A stretch of 64,000 nucleotides of DNA from Eucommia ulmoides (Eukaryota; Streptophyta; Magnoliopsida; Garryales; Eucommiaceae), in contig CM028327.1 of the NCBI GenBank assembly GCA_016647705.1, positions 7,945,726 to 8,009,725 of the forward strand. Reading direction: 5' to 3'. Both the position numbers and the translations under genes were made by a program. Numbering within the stretch: the stretch's first letter is position 1; each line of letters begins with the position of its first letter. This document shows positions 21,990 through 33,725 of this stretch, piece after piece. The notes under the pieces are model-generated. The model did no database searches. It was given only the letters and a program-made list of their open reading frames with translations, and was not told the DNA's origin.

Positions 21990-23395
21990 TTTTAGAACTA
22001 GGGTTAGGGGAGAGAGCCTCTCTCTCTAGAACCCTAGCGGCAGCCACTCGAAAGAAGAATAGGAAGACGTTTTCTCCTGCCGATCTGGTTCTACCCAGTT
22101 CGATCCCGATCTTCCCCCCATCTTCCTCGATGGCCATGGAGGTTGAGGCATGCCCTACGGCCATTACTGGTAAGTCGATCATCATCCCACCTAATAACCC
22201 TAGAAGTTCAATTCCCAAGGGCTCCTCCAATGTGTTGGAAGATCTGTCTTCCAAACCGAAGAATTTTCAGCAAGATAATTTTTCCCCCAAATCCTTCAAA
22301 GATGCCCTAAAGGGCAGCAATTCGGAACCCAACAACAAGTTGGAGGATGTCTATTTTGATGTTGATGAAGAACCTTTGATGGAGGCGGTGATGATTTCTA
22401 AAGATTCCTCGCCAAATAACGGAGAGCTCAAGATTCCGTCGTTCAGTATCCCCACTGAGATGCATGAAAGGATAAAGAAACAATGGCAGGATGTCTCATC
22501 ATCAGACTTCTTGGTAGGCAAATCAGGTACAAAACCCTTCTTCCTCGGGTGAAAGCTCTCTGGAAAACCCAAGGTGAGTTGGAATTAATTGATTTAAATC
22601 ATGGGTTTTTTCTGGTGAAATTTAATAGAATCTTTGATGCTCACCGGGTTTTGACAAAAGGACCTTGGGTTATTTTTTATCACTACTTTACGGTGAGAAA
22701 ATGGGATCCTAAATTCAGACCTACTGCAGCTACAGAGTAAAAAACTGCGGTTTGGATTAGAATTCCAGATTTTCCTCTTAATTTATTTCATTCTTCTATT
22801 CTTTATTCTATTGCAAATTCCCTAGGACGTCCTATTAAAATGGATGGAAATACTGCTACATCAGTCAGGGGCAAGTTTGCTCGTGTTTGTGTGGAAATTG
22901 ATTTAAATCAACCCTTAATGCATAGGTTTGTTTTAGATGGTGAAAATTTTCATTTGGAATATGAGAGCATTCATGTTGTGTGTTACTCTTGTGGTCGTGT
23001 TAATCATAGAGCTGATTTCTGTCCATTTAAACCCAATGTTGACAACGTACCGTCGCCGAAATTGAGAGTTTCAATGGGAAATCTGCCTTCTCATGAGGGT
23101 AATGGTAATGTCCCTGAGAATTTGTCTAATCTAGCTAATATGATTGATCCTACGTAGGGAAATGCTAGTTTAACTAATACGAATTTTACAAGTAAACATA
23201 GGGCAGTACACTCTACTGAGCCTGGTATGCCCTTGGAAGAGGCAGAATTTGGGCCTTAGCTCCTAGTGAAACGTTCCAGAAAATTTGGTTCGAATAAAAA
23301 TAAGCTAAATGGGCCACTAAAAACATACAATAGAATCATTCCAGAGTTTGGTAATGTGCAACACGGTAAGTTTAGAGGAAAAAAAAAATCTTGTA
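21990..23395 (+). mobile_element. L1-type LINE fragment containing ORF1 only
   Basis: A G/C-rich leader with GCCTCTCTCTCTAG precedes an ORF1-like gene (next entry), after which sequence similarity ends near an A-run (10 A at about 23382-23391). No endonuclease or RT (ORF2) is present. Plant L1 copies are usually 5'-truncated and keep the 3' end, so an ORF1-only copy is unusual. The 5' boundary is approximate and no target duplication could be recognised. Confidence 0.75.
22130..23395 (+). pseudogene. LINE ORF1 with DUF4283 and CCHC domains, broken
   Basis: The start at 22130 (MAMEVEACPTAITGK) opens a 140-codon frame ending in IPTEMHERIKKQWQD. A frameshift near 22510 moves to LLGRQIRYKTLLPRVKALWK and HGFFLVKFN, then LTKGPWVIFYHYFTVRKWDP, the DUF4283 domain. 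A stop at 22738 follows, then KTAVWIRIPDFPLNL, RGKFARVCVEIDLNQPL and the knuckle CYSCGRVNHRADFC (22981-23022, C-x2-C-x4-H-x4-C). A stop at 23155 precedes the basic tail (VKRSRKFGSNKNK). ORF1 would bind LINE RNA. One frameshift and at least three stops make it dead. Confidence 0.9.
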
Positions 23396-23574
23396 CTCAC
23401 TAAGGGCTCTCTACAATTCCTACAATATTCCTACAATTTCTACAATGCGGGATTAAAACACAAGTGAAATCTAATTTAAAGGATTAAATTAAAACCCAAT
23501 AACACAAAAAGTCTTTTCACCAATTAAACTTGGACTTTTCACCGATTTTTCCATATTTTTATTTTTTTTAAAAT

Positions 23575-23638
23575 GGCCCATTGTAGGGAATAGTTGGCCC
23601 ATATCTACATTAGCTATATATTGTATTCAAAAGGCCCA
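23575..23638 (+). promoter_or_regulatory. Three Site II motifs upstream of NIP7
   Basis: GGCCCA occurs at 23575-23580, 23596-23601 and 23633-23638 (TGGGCC/T on the other strand). These are the TCP-bound Site II elements typical of plant ribosomal-protein and ribosome-biogenesis promoters. A TATA-like CTATATATTG lies between the second and third at about 23613. The match to the downstream gene's function supports the assignment. Confidence 0.75.
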
Positions 23639-23663
23639 TTATATCAATCTTTGTTCTTCCCTT

Positions 23664-23672
23664 AAACCCTAG
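23664..23672 (+). promoter_or_regulatory. Telo-box in the NIP7 leader
   Basis: AAACCCTAG lies 27 bp before the start codon. The telo-box combined with Site II elements is the known signature of plant translation-apparatus genes, giving coordinated expression in dividing cells. Confidence 0.75.
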
Positions 23673-23698
23673 AAGAGAGAGAAAGAGAGACGACGGCG

Positions 23699-24262
23699 AT
23701 GAGGCCTCTGGATGAGAACGAGACGACGCAAGTCTTCGAAAAGCTTTTCAAATTCACCGGCAACAACCTGAAGAACATCGTCGAGAACCCTTCTCACGAG
23801 GGTCCCGATCCGAACCCCGGTCGCTACTGTTTCCGCCTGAACAAGAACCGCGTCTTCTACGTCAGCGAATCGCTGGTCAAGCGCGCCACCAACGTGAAGC
23901 GCGAGAATCTCGTCTCGCTCGGAACCAACATCGGAAAACTAACGAAGACCGGAAAATTCCACCTCACGATACAGGCGCTGAATCTGCTGGCCGCCAACGC
24001 CAAGCACAAGGTATGGCTCAAACCCACATCGGAGATGAGTTTTCTGTACGGTAACCACGTTTTGAAAGGCGGATTGGGGAGGATTACGGAGAATATCGTC
24101 GCCGGAGATGGGGTGGTGGTGTTCTCCATGTCCGACGTGCCTCTAGGGTTCGGCGTAGCGGCGAAATCAACAACGGATTGCCGGAAAATGGATCCGAATG
24201 GGATTGTTGTGCTTCACCAGTCGGATATTGGGGAGTATTTGAGAATGGAAGATGATCTCTGA
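23699..24262 (+). CDS. NIP7: 60S ribosome subunit biogenesis protein NIP7 homologue
   Basis: An intact 187-residue single-exon frame. NIP7 is a conserved nucleolar factor needed for 27S pre-rRNA processing and 60S assembly. The N-terminal domain contains [19 protein letters not shown] and [20 protein letters not shown]; the C-terminal PUA RNA-binding domain (about residues 95-180) contains [28 protein letters not shown] and [18 protein letters not shown]. The length is close to the family's 180 or so. The start is the first ATG after the telo-box and a GAGAGA-rich leader, and the residues from it onward match the family N-terminus. GC content is clearly higher than in the surroundings. I see no disruption, so this is very likely a functional housekeeping gene. 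Confidence 0.96.
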   Translation: MRPLDENETTQVFEKLFKFTGNNLKNIVENPSHEGPDPNPGRYCFRLNKNRVFYVSESLVKRATNVKRENLVSLGTNIGKLTKTGKFHLTIQALNLLAANAKHKVWLKPTSEMSFLYGNHVLKGGLGRITENIVAGDGVVVFSMSDVPLGFGVAAKSTTDCRKMDPNGIVVLHQSDIGEYLRMEDDL

Positions 24263-25606
24263 TAAGGGTTCTTAAGATTGGATTGGATTGAACTCAGTTT
24301 GGGGATTCAAATTTGATTTACTGTAAGTTTCATATTTTGAGTTTGAATTTGATTTACTGCAAGAGGTTTTAAATTAGATTGATTTTTTTTTTTTTTTTGT
24401 CACTTTGAATGGATTCGTGGGTTATGAATCCTGTCATAGTTTATATATTTTCACTTTGATGCCTATCCTGAGTGTTGGCCAGGGTTTTGGCAGTAATTGT
24501 CTCGTGGTGGAAGCCGGATTGTGGGTCAAGTCATAGTTGAATGCCGTGGGCATTGAATGGACTATAAGGCTAGGATATGCACCTTCCCTAATACCAATTG
24601 ATTTTAAGATGAGTGGTTTTGCCTGAAGATTGAGTGTAGTCTTATAAATTACAGTAGATCAATTGGAAATCAAACCTAAACAGGACGTGTAGTTAGATAT
24701 ATAAGGTGGCGTTTGGTTAGTTTTTCTATTTCTACTTTCAAGTAACTGGGATGAAAATTCTGTTCTGGTTTTGGAGTATTCCAAGAACAGGAACATGTTT
24801 GATGACAACCTTTGTCCCCAAATTGTCTGTTTTAATTTATGAGAATATAAACAAAAAATACCTTTGGTTGTAATTTTTTTTTTTTCCTTTAAATATATGG
24901 TAGTTGGCGTCATGGTGGTGGGGAATGGGATGGTAGTGATTATAGTTTTGTGAGAGTGAATAAGAATCAATATTTTTTTCGTTTTTTAAAATGATTCTAA
25001 ATTGCTCTCAAAATTTTGAAAAAAGATAAATGTAAAAATCTCAAAATTTTAAAGAGTAAAAACAAGAATCAAGGAATATAAACAATAACGATATGGGCCT
25101 GTGTGCACGTTTTAGATTTCTCACAGTAACTATATTGGCTGGGTGGCCAAATATTGTAATGTAGGTTGAAATTGTGGATTGTGAAGTCCATATGCTAGAA
25201 TACCTGCCCACCTCATTACCTTTTTTAGGGTTGCACTTAAAGTTTTGAGCTTTTAGGTCGGTTTGTTATATATATATATATCCTTTTAGTTGAGGACTAT
25301 AAAAAAAATTAAAAAATGTTACAAAATTGAGATTAACGGCATTAAAAATAAGTTCAAGACACATAAGAGCTTCAACTATATTCCGACTTTGAATCAATCC
25401 ATCTGCTTCTCACATTCCGCGAATGAGAAATCTTTAGAAAGGCATTTGGAAATTTAAATGGATCAATCGGCCTAGTCTACGAATCTATTCTAACTAATAG
25501 AATACAAGATTCTATGGAAGAAATGATAAAAAAAAGAAGAAATGGAAATACAACAAGAAAAAAGATAATCTAAAAAATTAGTAAAAAACAAAGTTATATT
25601 CGGGTC
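24263..25606. other. NIP7 downstream and AT-rich intergenic sequence
   Basis: Contains the NIP7 3' region with a T-run at 24385-24399, a TATATA run near 25268-25281 and several poly-A/T tracts. No gene or transposon domain is recognisable. The segment about 25380-25600 could be part of the organellar insertion that follows, but I could not identify it. Confidence 0.5.
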
Positions 25607-25736
25607 AAAGCTGTCAATCAATATAAATTGATCCAAAATTTGATTCAAATTCAGTATACCACTTATGGGTACATAAGAAATGTATTGAATCGATTCGAAT
25701 CGATTCTTTTTACAAATATGAAATTCAAAGGGATCT
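25607..25736 (+). pseudogene. ycf2: Plastid ycf2-like fragment in the nucleus (NUPT)
   Basis: In + frame the sequence reads [20 protein letters not shown] and [10 protein letters not shown], which corresponds to the chloroplast ycf2 segment [20 protein letters not shown] with only a few changes. Several nucleotide differences are G-to-A or C-to-T, as expected for methylated, decaying organelle DNA. After a duplicated GAATCGATTC and a short deletion, a second match (ATTCAAAGGGATC) continues to about 25736. Only a few tens of codons survive. The comparison is from memory of the plastid protein, so identity is approximate. Confidence 0.7.
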
Positions 25737-27227
25737 TTCTTTTTGATATTTGCCAAAAATTGGCGATTCTAATCTTTTAGCATTATAACTTATTTTGTTA
25801 GGACTCATATTTATATTTTTTTGGGGGGTTATTTTTATCATCTCTTTTATAATTCTTTCTAGTTGATTTCTGAATTAAGGTTGTTTGAATGTTTTTTTTT
25901 TTTTAACTATAATTAATATGAAATTGGAGATGAATGTATTTTATTTTGGTTTGGATGAATATCTTTTATTTTAGTGTGGAATGTGAATGAGTGTTTTTTA
26001 TTTATTTTTTGATGAAAATTAATATTGGTAAGTAATTATTACTATGAATAAATGTATTTTATAATTTTTGTGTCATTTTAGTGATTTTTTTTAAAAATTT
26101 TAAAAAAATAGGATTGGGCAAGCTCTAGGGTCGGACTTGGGTTTGAAATTTTTTACAGAGGGCGTTGCTTGGTCAGGATAATAGAGCTCGACTATAGGGT
26201 CGGGCCGGGGATTACCCATTTTTTATAATATCCTAGGTAGAGCCTGACCCAAGTCCAACCCAGTCCGGCCCGTGACCTTAGTCCCAAGAGAGGAAAAAAA
26301 AAAAAGGATCCTTTGGGGGGAGAGAGAAAAAGAGAGAGAATGTTGTCGGAATAACTCCTAAATTATCGGCATTTGTAACCACAAAATCCCACCAAAAATA
26401 GGGAATACGGGTTGAATCTCTCATTGACTTAATCTCATGCCAAAAGAATGTCATTGCAAACAAAATTCTCGGTGTTTAACTTTGTTTTACAAGATGGACA
26501 TGGCAAGGCCGACCTTAATAGATTAGAGACCCAAAGCGAAATTTAAAAATGAGAGTTTTCAATGTTTATTTTTTTTAAAAAAAATCATAATTTTAAAAAA
26601 GTGATTGTACCAAATTTTATTTTATTTTTTTAATTTCACATAATAAATTTAAAAATATATATATAAATATATTTTTTAAAATAAAAAAATACATCGGATC
26701 AATTTAAAAGGGTTCCTAATTTAAAAATAAGACATGTCAATGTTATTTTTTGACAAAAATCATACATATTTTTTTTTATAAAATCAAAATATGAAAAAAA
26801 AAAAAAAAAGAAAAAAAAAAAAAAAAGAAAGATAATTAATATAGTGATTGAACTAAATTAGAGAATTTTTTATTTGACATAATAAATTTTAAAAAATACG
26901 TTGGATCAATTTAAAAGGGTCCCTGAAATTTAAAGTCCCAAAGCGATTGCTTGGAAGCTTTGGGCAACGGCTGACTCTGTCCAAACTCCCAAATTCAACA
27001 GATTTTATACTAAACTACATTTCAACATCATCAATATTTAACCCCGAACTTGTAATCTGATGACTATCTAGTGTGCCTCCCTAGTGGGAGATCTAGGGTT
27101 TGAATCCTCCCCCCCCCCACCCCAACCATTTAATACCAAAAAAAAAAAAAAAATACACCCTTCAAATTGATTTCTTTTTTTTTTTTTTTAAATTGGCAAA
27201 AATTAGACATTAAAAGTGGAAAGGAAA
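25737..27227. other. AT-rich intergenic sequence with low-complexity repeats
   Basis: No gene is seen. Holds long A/T runs (for example poly-A 26796-26826, C-run 27110-27117) and two loosely similar copies of a GGATCAATTTAAAAGGG motif about 210 bp apart (26695 and 26904). A GC-richer patch near 26105-26280 has several GGCCCGACC-like steps but no protein. Confidence 0.5.
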
Positions 27228-27298
27228 TGCGCATCCAGGGAATCGAACCCTGGTCAGTACCGTGGGAGGGTACTATGATACCACTACACCAGATGCGC
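27228..27298 (-). tRNA. tRNA-Gly (anticodon CCC)
   Basis: The reverse complement folds as a complete 71-nt tRNA. The 7-bp acceptor stem is GCGCATC with GATGCGC, followed by discriminator A. There is a D arm containing GTAGTGGTATC, a 5-bp anticodon stem GTACC/GGTAC with loop CTCCCAC (anticodon CCC), and a T arm CAGGG-TTCGATT-CCCTG. Internal A and B box sequences (TGGTGTAGTGG and GGTTCGATTCC) fit RNA polymerase III. A TTTT terminator lies 13 bases past the 3' end on the minus strand. No intron and no encoded CCA, as expected for a nuclear gene. Confidence 0.95.
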
Positions 27299-28223
27299 TT
27301 CTTATGCTTTATTTATTTTTTAATTTATATAACTAATTCTTTGCAAGGGTGCCCATGTCGCTCACTCTCTAATTTTATTCTCAATTTAAAAAAAGGCAAT
27401 AGCCAATTACAATTTGTGTTTTATCCCGTATATTAAAAAAAGATAAAAGAACCAATACATGCACTATATTATCACAGTTATATATATCTAATTTGTATGT
27501 AAGATATTTGTTAAATGTAATAATTATTGTACAAATTTGTAACATGTAACTAATATTACAAAGGTATGAGCACATGTAGAATTAATACAGAAGTAAAAAA
27601 TAATTTAATAGACTAAATCAAAATTTATGTTTTAAATGAGATTAATAATATATTATACTCACTATTTGAGACTAACCACCTATTATCCCAAAATAATGAT
27701 TAAAGAAATGAAAAAAATATTAACTATCCTTGAAATAAGGATCTTACAATTTTTATCATCATTTTATTTAATAATTCTTTTATCATTTGATTAAATTTTT
27801 ACTCTTTAGAGTGAATAGATCGAGTTAAAATAAAATAGATGTCGGATTTGTATTTATTGAAAACTAAAAAATAAATTGGTAAGAAATAAAAAAATAATTT
27901 GCACTATATAGGAGGAAAAAATAAACATAAAAAAATAAAGAACATAATTCTTATGATATAGTCCTATATCTTTGGTTTTTAGATTATTTTTTAGTAATTT
28001 ATTTTGTAATCTTTTTCAACTTATTTTAAATTAATTTTGAATCTCTATCAATATTTTAATTAGCATTAATTATGATATCAAGTGCAAATTTCACATCTAG
28101 ATAAAATTAAATTGCGACTAAACACTTATTTGAATGATTAAAAAAATTAAATTAAATGTAAGGACAGACTTATTTTTTTTTCTGGGGTAGGAGAGTTAAA
28201 ACAAAAATAAAAAATAAAAAATA

Positions 28224-28254
<31 letters not shown>

Positions 28255-29253
28255 TATATATATTGTTTTAGGTGTGTGAATGTTATGCATAAATATTGAG
28301 GGGTTGTGAAAAGTATTTATAGAGTAATTTTAGGGTTTATAATTGTCATTGTAATGCATTTCAGGTGGTTATTGATAGCAATTGAACTCGAACTGAACCG
28401 TTGGATTTTGAAACTGATTAAATATTTTTTTTTAACTTTTGATTTTCTTTTTTTACACTAATACCACACAAATAAAAAATAATAATGAAAAACAAAATAA
28501 AAATAAAAAACAAGAGATCGAGAGTAGAAAATAATAAATAAAAATATTATATTGTAAGGGTATTTAAATTTTGAATTTAATCCTGAATACATTAGGCCGA
28601 TGTGGGGGAGTGCGCCCTTAAGATTGCCTGGGAAAGTGATTAGTTGTGATGCGGTAAGCTGGACCGGACAACAACTTAGTGTAAAACCAAAAAAAATAAA
28701 ATAATAATAAAATCAATAAAATATCATCCCCAATATTGGGGTTTAAAGTGTAAATTACCTCCCAAAAAATAAAATCCCCCTTATGTTTTTTGTCTTGATA
28801 AGGGAATTTGATCCTTGATCTCGAATGTTGTTTTTCTTTTTAGACTTTATTCCCTAAAACTTATGTTATTGGTCTAATCCTACCAATTTATTATCAAAAG
28901 TGATTGGCATAAACCTAATGATTGATGCAAAATCATTATCTTTTTGCTTTAATTAATATACCATATTCCCCATTTAGTAATTTTTTAGGTTTTTTTCACT
29001 TTGCAACCGTAAAGTTTTAGAGAAATCTCACTTTATCCATGTAATTTCAATTTGAACACATTAAATATTGAAGTATTTAAATCGTATTAAGTCAGTCTTT
29101 TTGTTTCATGAAAAAATCAACCACATGTCAAATATAGAATCATCCATGTAGGTGGATTTTGTCATACAAAATGACAAAAAGACTAACTTGATATGATTTA
29201 AATATTTTAGGGTTTAATCTATTAAAATTGGAAGGACAAGGGCTAAACTGAAG
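27299..29253. other. AT-rich intergenic sequence left of the duplication
   Basis: No gene. Contains a mixed (TA)n(CA)n microsatellite at about 28223-28263 and a MITE-like foldback at about 28990-29285, whose left end reads TTCACTTTGCAACCGTAAAG and whose right end reads GGGGTACAAAGTG. The duplication breakpoint (29254) falls inside the right arm of that foldback. Confidence 0.5.
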
Positions 29254-31227
29254 TTTACCTTAAACTTAGGGGTACAAAGTGTAAAAAAATTCCCATGTAA
29301 CGGTTCGTGCAGTCCACTCGCCTAGTACATTTTGGACCGTGTACACGTGGCCTAAAATACTTAAGTCAAGATACAAGTTGTAGTATATATATGGTACTTT
29401 ATATATCAAATAATATTTTCTAATATTTTCGATGTGAAATCTCACAATATCCTCCACTAAAAAATGCTACATTCTCGTTATGTTGGTCGAGTTTGTCTCC
29501 ATGATTTGTGGTGTAGATATCAGAAAAGATTATATATAAAGTACAATGTGGATTACTATTAATACCATGATTTAAGCATTTTGGTAACGTATATTCGGTC
29601 CAAGGCCAAATGTTGGGACATTATATTCCAATTTTTGAAGAAAAAGGAAAATAAAATTCCAATTTAATTCTAAAAAATTGGCTTTTAAATAGTGCTCTCC
29701 TTTTGACATACCCAATAATATTTTTTTAAGTATATTTTAGTAGTTGCGTGGAGAATATTATAAATTGATTACCATATGAAGGGACATTTACAATCTTTGT
29801 TTATTAAGGTTAAATTTTACTATTTTATATCTTAAATTTATTAGGTCTTAAAATCAAAGACATCCTCGACAGTTTGAATAATATATTAGATACAACTTAT
29901 CATATTTTATTAACAAAAATATCCTTGTAATATAATAATTTCTAATTTTTTTGCTCTCTCTGTTTTTGTTTATTGATTTATTTTTGCCTATGTTTTGTAT
30001 TTATTTATTTATTTATTTGAGTGTGGCGTTTATAGAAAAAAAAAAAAAAAAGAAGTAAAAAACTAGAAAAAATTAAATTTTAAAACAAAAAACAAAAAAA
30101 CAATACTTTTTTCTTCTTTTTTTTCAAATTATTATTTTTTTTTTCAAAAAAAGAAAAAAATCCTAGTTTTTTGTTTTTATTTATTTATTTTTCTATAAAG
30201 ACCATACAAAAAAATAATAAATGAAATAAAAAATACAAAAAAATTTGAAAAAAGAAAGAGCCGAAAATAGAAAGGAAAAGAAAAACTAAAATTAGAAATA
30301 AAATAAAAACAGAAAATATGCCGTTTTAAGATTATTTTTCTCAATAAAATATAATAGAGGATATCTCAGGTAAGCAGATTAAAATGATAAAGAGTGTCTC
30401 ATATAATATTCAAACTATAGATGATGCGATTAGTATAAGGTTAAATGACAGGAGGTGTCCTTCGTGCGGGAGTTGGCCGCTTGTACCTAGTAATTTACAA
30501 AGTTTAGGGTAATGTGAAGTCAAATATACCTTAAGGGGTGAAAAATGTAATTTAAGCCTAAATATAAAAAGTAACATTCTTTAATTAAGATAGATGATTG
30601 TTGCAAAAATCACTTTTTTTTAGATAAATTCCAACATTCCTTTTTTTTTTTTTTATTTATTTATTAATTTGGGAATTATGCTTTTTACCCCCTTATATTT
30701 TGGTCTTGTTTTATTTTAACCTCTATACTGTAAAAACTTACGCATCACTCCCTTGTACTTTTGACTAAATCCAGAATATGATATTTTATTCAAAAAATTA
30801 TAAAATTGAATAAATTTCATTGTTTCTTTAATATTTAAAGATAATAAACAAGAAAAATTAACATCATCTCTCTATACTTCTATTTTTCAATAAAGACAAA
30901 ATAAAATAAAATAAATAAAATAAAGGATAATTTAGTCAATTTCATGAAAAATTTAGATAAAAAAAATAATAATTTCACCCATTTTATAGCATATTTGGTT
31001 AAGCTAAACAAAAAAAAGAAGAAGTTAGTTTTCCAATTTATTATAAGTAGAAGGGGGTAAAATGTAGGTTTTTAAAGTAGAGTGGACAAAACAAAATGAG
31101 ATCAAAGTACAAGGGGGATAAAGTGCAATTTACCCTTAAAAATTAACTTTTATTAATATAGTGGAACTCAATTTTTTAAATTATTTACTTTATAATCATT
31201 ATTAAAAATATTTATTTAGAAATAAAT

Positions 31228-31230
<3 letters not shown>

Positions 31231-31292
<62 letters not shown>
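31231..31292. repeat. (AT)31 microsatellite, copy 1 only
   Basis: An uninterrupted AT run. The aligned position in copy 2 (about 50970) has no AT array, so it expanded after duplication or was lost there. Confidence 0.95.
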
Positions 31293-31295
<3 letters not shown>

Positions 31296-31671
31296 CCTTT
31301 TGATATTAATCTCTTTCAAAGAATGCAAGTTGAAGGAGGGCACAAACAATTTCTTTTATTGATAGAGATGTATCATCACTTTTATTTGACAAAAAGATGA
31401 GGTGAATTTGGAAGGGAATGAGATTTTCCAAAAGATTGTGGAAATTAAAATAAGATTTAGGACTTGGATTTTGGATTTTTAAAGATTTGGTAACATGGGT
31501 GTGTAGTGTTTGTAGTAATACAGTGGGATAGTCAGTATTTTTATACTGATATACTGTTAAAATCAGTTAAAATCGTGTTATTTGAATTAGATATAAGAAT
31601 AATTGATGTCATATCATAAGATCATGAAGTAGTGATTATCACGATATAAGATGACAGACAAGAAAATATTT

Positions 31672-32107
31672 GGATTAATTATCCTTTACCCCTTGTAGTT
31701 TTACTGAATTGTATTGTATATCCTGTGGTATTTTCGTTATCAGTTATTTCATGTGGTTCAGATTAAAGTGCAAAGGTTAAATTTTTTTTTCAAGTTAATG
31801 GTCAAATTTCAAAAAGTTAAAATTAATAAATTATTTAATATTATTTGACATTTATACTGTCAGGTCAGATAATATATATATATGTTTTTCCTATTTTTTT
31901 CCGTTTCCTTTATTCCTCTGAGTCAGGTCATTTTGAGTTAGGTTGGGTATCAAGTTAAACTTGTCATGTTTTGTAATTTTGTGTTGTTAAATATTTAATA
32001 ATTGCACTTAACTTCAAATCACAGGGAATATAAGAGATGATGAATATATTGTGGGAGTATAAAATGCAATTCGATGAAACTTACAAGGGGCAAAGTATAA
32101 TTAATCC
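31672..32107. mobile_element. Foldback MITE with near-perfect 9-bp target duplication
   Basis: The left end GGATTAATTATCCTTTACCC and the right end reading TATAATTAATCC are inverted. Flanks AAAATATTT (31663-31671) and AAAATATTA (32108-32116) match 8 of 9. The inner sequence reads like other members of the family in the window (GATTAAAGTGCAA). The 9-bp duplication suggests the Mutator superfamily. Confidence 0.7.
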
Positions 32108-32789
32108 AAAATATTATCTACTTTGGATACTTTTTTTTAGTAAAATATCCAAGTTTTGTCATTTATTTAAATTATTTAAAAATTTAACTATCTAAATCAT
32201 GAATTTAAATTTGTATTCTCTTGAAAATTAAGTGCTAAAATAAGTGTTGAATTTTAAATTCTAAAATTTATTGAAATTATTAAGTGCTAAGTTTATTTTA
32301 AATATTTCCTATCTCAATAAAATTGTATTTTTTTGTAATAACCTTTTACTTTAAATTTTTTTCAATATAATTTGATTCAAAAAAACAAACAAACAATTTT
32401 CTCCCTATTTTTTTTCCCTCATGTTTTATTTCTCTATAATTTTATTTTATATTTCTTCTCTATATTTTTCAAAGAATTATCACAAACAACCCTAATTTTT
32501 ATAAATAAAAGTTTTAGAACTATCTACTTTATATATAAAATCGATTTGTTTTAATTCATTTATCCATTTAACTTTTATTTTTCTTATAATTTTTTTTTAT
32601 TATTATTAATATTGAATTATGTCCGGACAAGTGTACGTGCACCTTAACTAATAATTTTTCTTAGCGATCTTGAGAGAGCATTTTCTCATATCGATCTGAT
32701 GTATTTAAAATTTTATTCTTAATGTGTTATTTAGAAAAATCGAACCTTCATTGACAAAAAAAGAAGAGACTTTCCCCCGACTAACCTTC

Positions 32790-33725
32790 CTTTGAGGTTG
32801 TGTTTGGAGAAAGGGATTTAGATGAGGGATTTCATTTGTGTAAGGATTTCACAAATTCATTTTAACAAATTTCTTATTTGGGTATTATGAGAAGGAAATT
32901 GTAAAATCCTTTTATCTAAAAAAAGGGGAGCAAAAGTCATTTATAAATTCATTTGAAATAAGTGTCATTTTAGAAATCCATCAGAGAGAGGGATTTAGAA
33001 ATCCTCCGTTGCTGCTGCAATCGCCTTCGTGGTCGATTGTCCAGTTGCTGCAGCCGACTTTGTTGTCGATTGTCCTATTGCTGCGCTCCATCACCGTCGC
33101 TGTCTTCTTTGTTATTTAGGCTTGTTTTCCAATTTCTTCGTCGCTGTCATTGTCCGTTATTCTTCGTCGTTGTCCGCTGCTCATAGGGTTTTTCGATTCT
33201 CAGATTTTCGAAGCTACTCGGAGTTTTTGAATTTTTTTTTTGTTCTTATTTTATTTTGATCTTTATTTTTGGTAAATTGGTTATAAGATCTACTGTGAAT
33301 TTTCGCCTAATTCTTTCTAGTTAACAATTGTAGTTATCTCAAATTTATCTTGTTTTCCTTTCTCATCTTGTCTCTTGAAACTCTCACAAAAGAAATTTGA
33401 TCCCTAGTTGTGGTGAATTTATTATTTTGAGTTATGTCAGTATTATTGTTAATATTTATAAATTGAACGGACCGTTTACTTATTCAAATAAAAGAATTAT
33501 AAAATTACATGATTAAATTTTTCAGTTAAAATAGTTATTCAAATAAAAGATTTGTAAATGACGAGATGATCCTTGATCGATCACTATAGCGTAAATGGAT
33601 TCATATAGTCGACTCTATATAAATATGATAAAGATAGTAAATGGATTCATATAGTCGACTCTATATAAATATGATAAAGATTTAGTTGTTGTTTTTACTG
33701 TTATAAATGAGATGGTGGGATTTAA
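32790..33725. other. Block of about 0.9 kb present only in duplication copy 1
   Basis: The corresponding part of copy 2 (about 52330-52360) lacks this block. It includes a GCTGCTGC/GTCG-rich stretch (33005-33190) giving an open + stretch of 76 codons without a recognisable domain, and a 46-bp direct tandem repeat (33591-33636 and 33637-33681). Insertion here or deletion in copy 2 are both possible. Confidence 0.6.

Noticed and set aside
23857-24129. 90-codon minus-strand frame
   Set aside because: Antisense shadow of NIP7.
24659-24970. 103-codon minus-strand open stretch after NIP7
   Set aside because: Low-complexity, no family features, and poly-T derived Lys run.
27228-27298. tRNA of plastid origin
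   Set aside because: The sequence is unlike plastid trnG as I know it (anticodon CCC, GTAGTGGTATC D arm); it fits a nuclear tRNA-Gly.
33029-33259. 76-codon hydrophobic open stretch in the copy-1-specific block
   Set aside because: Built from GTCG/GCTG repeats, no domain and no counterpart in copy 2.
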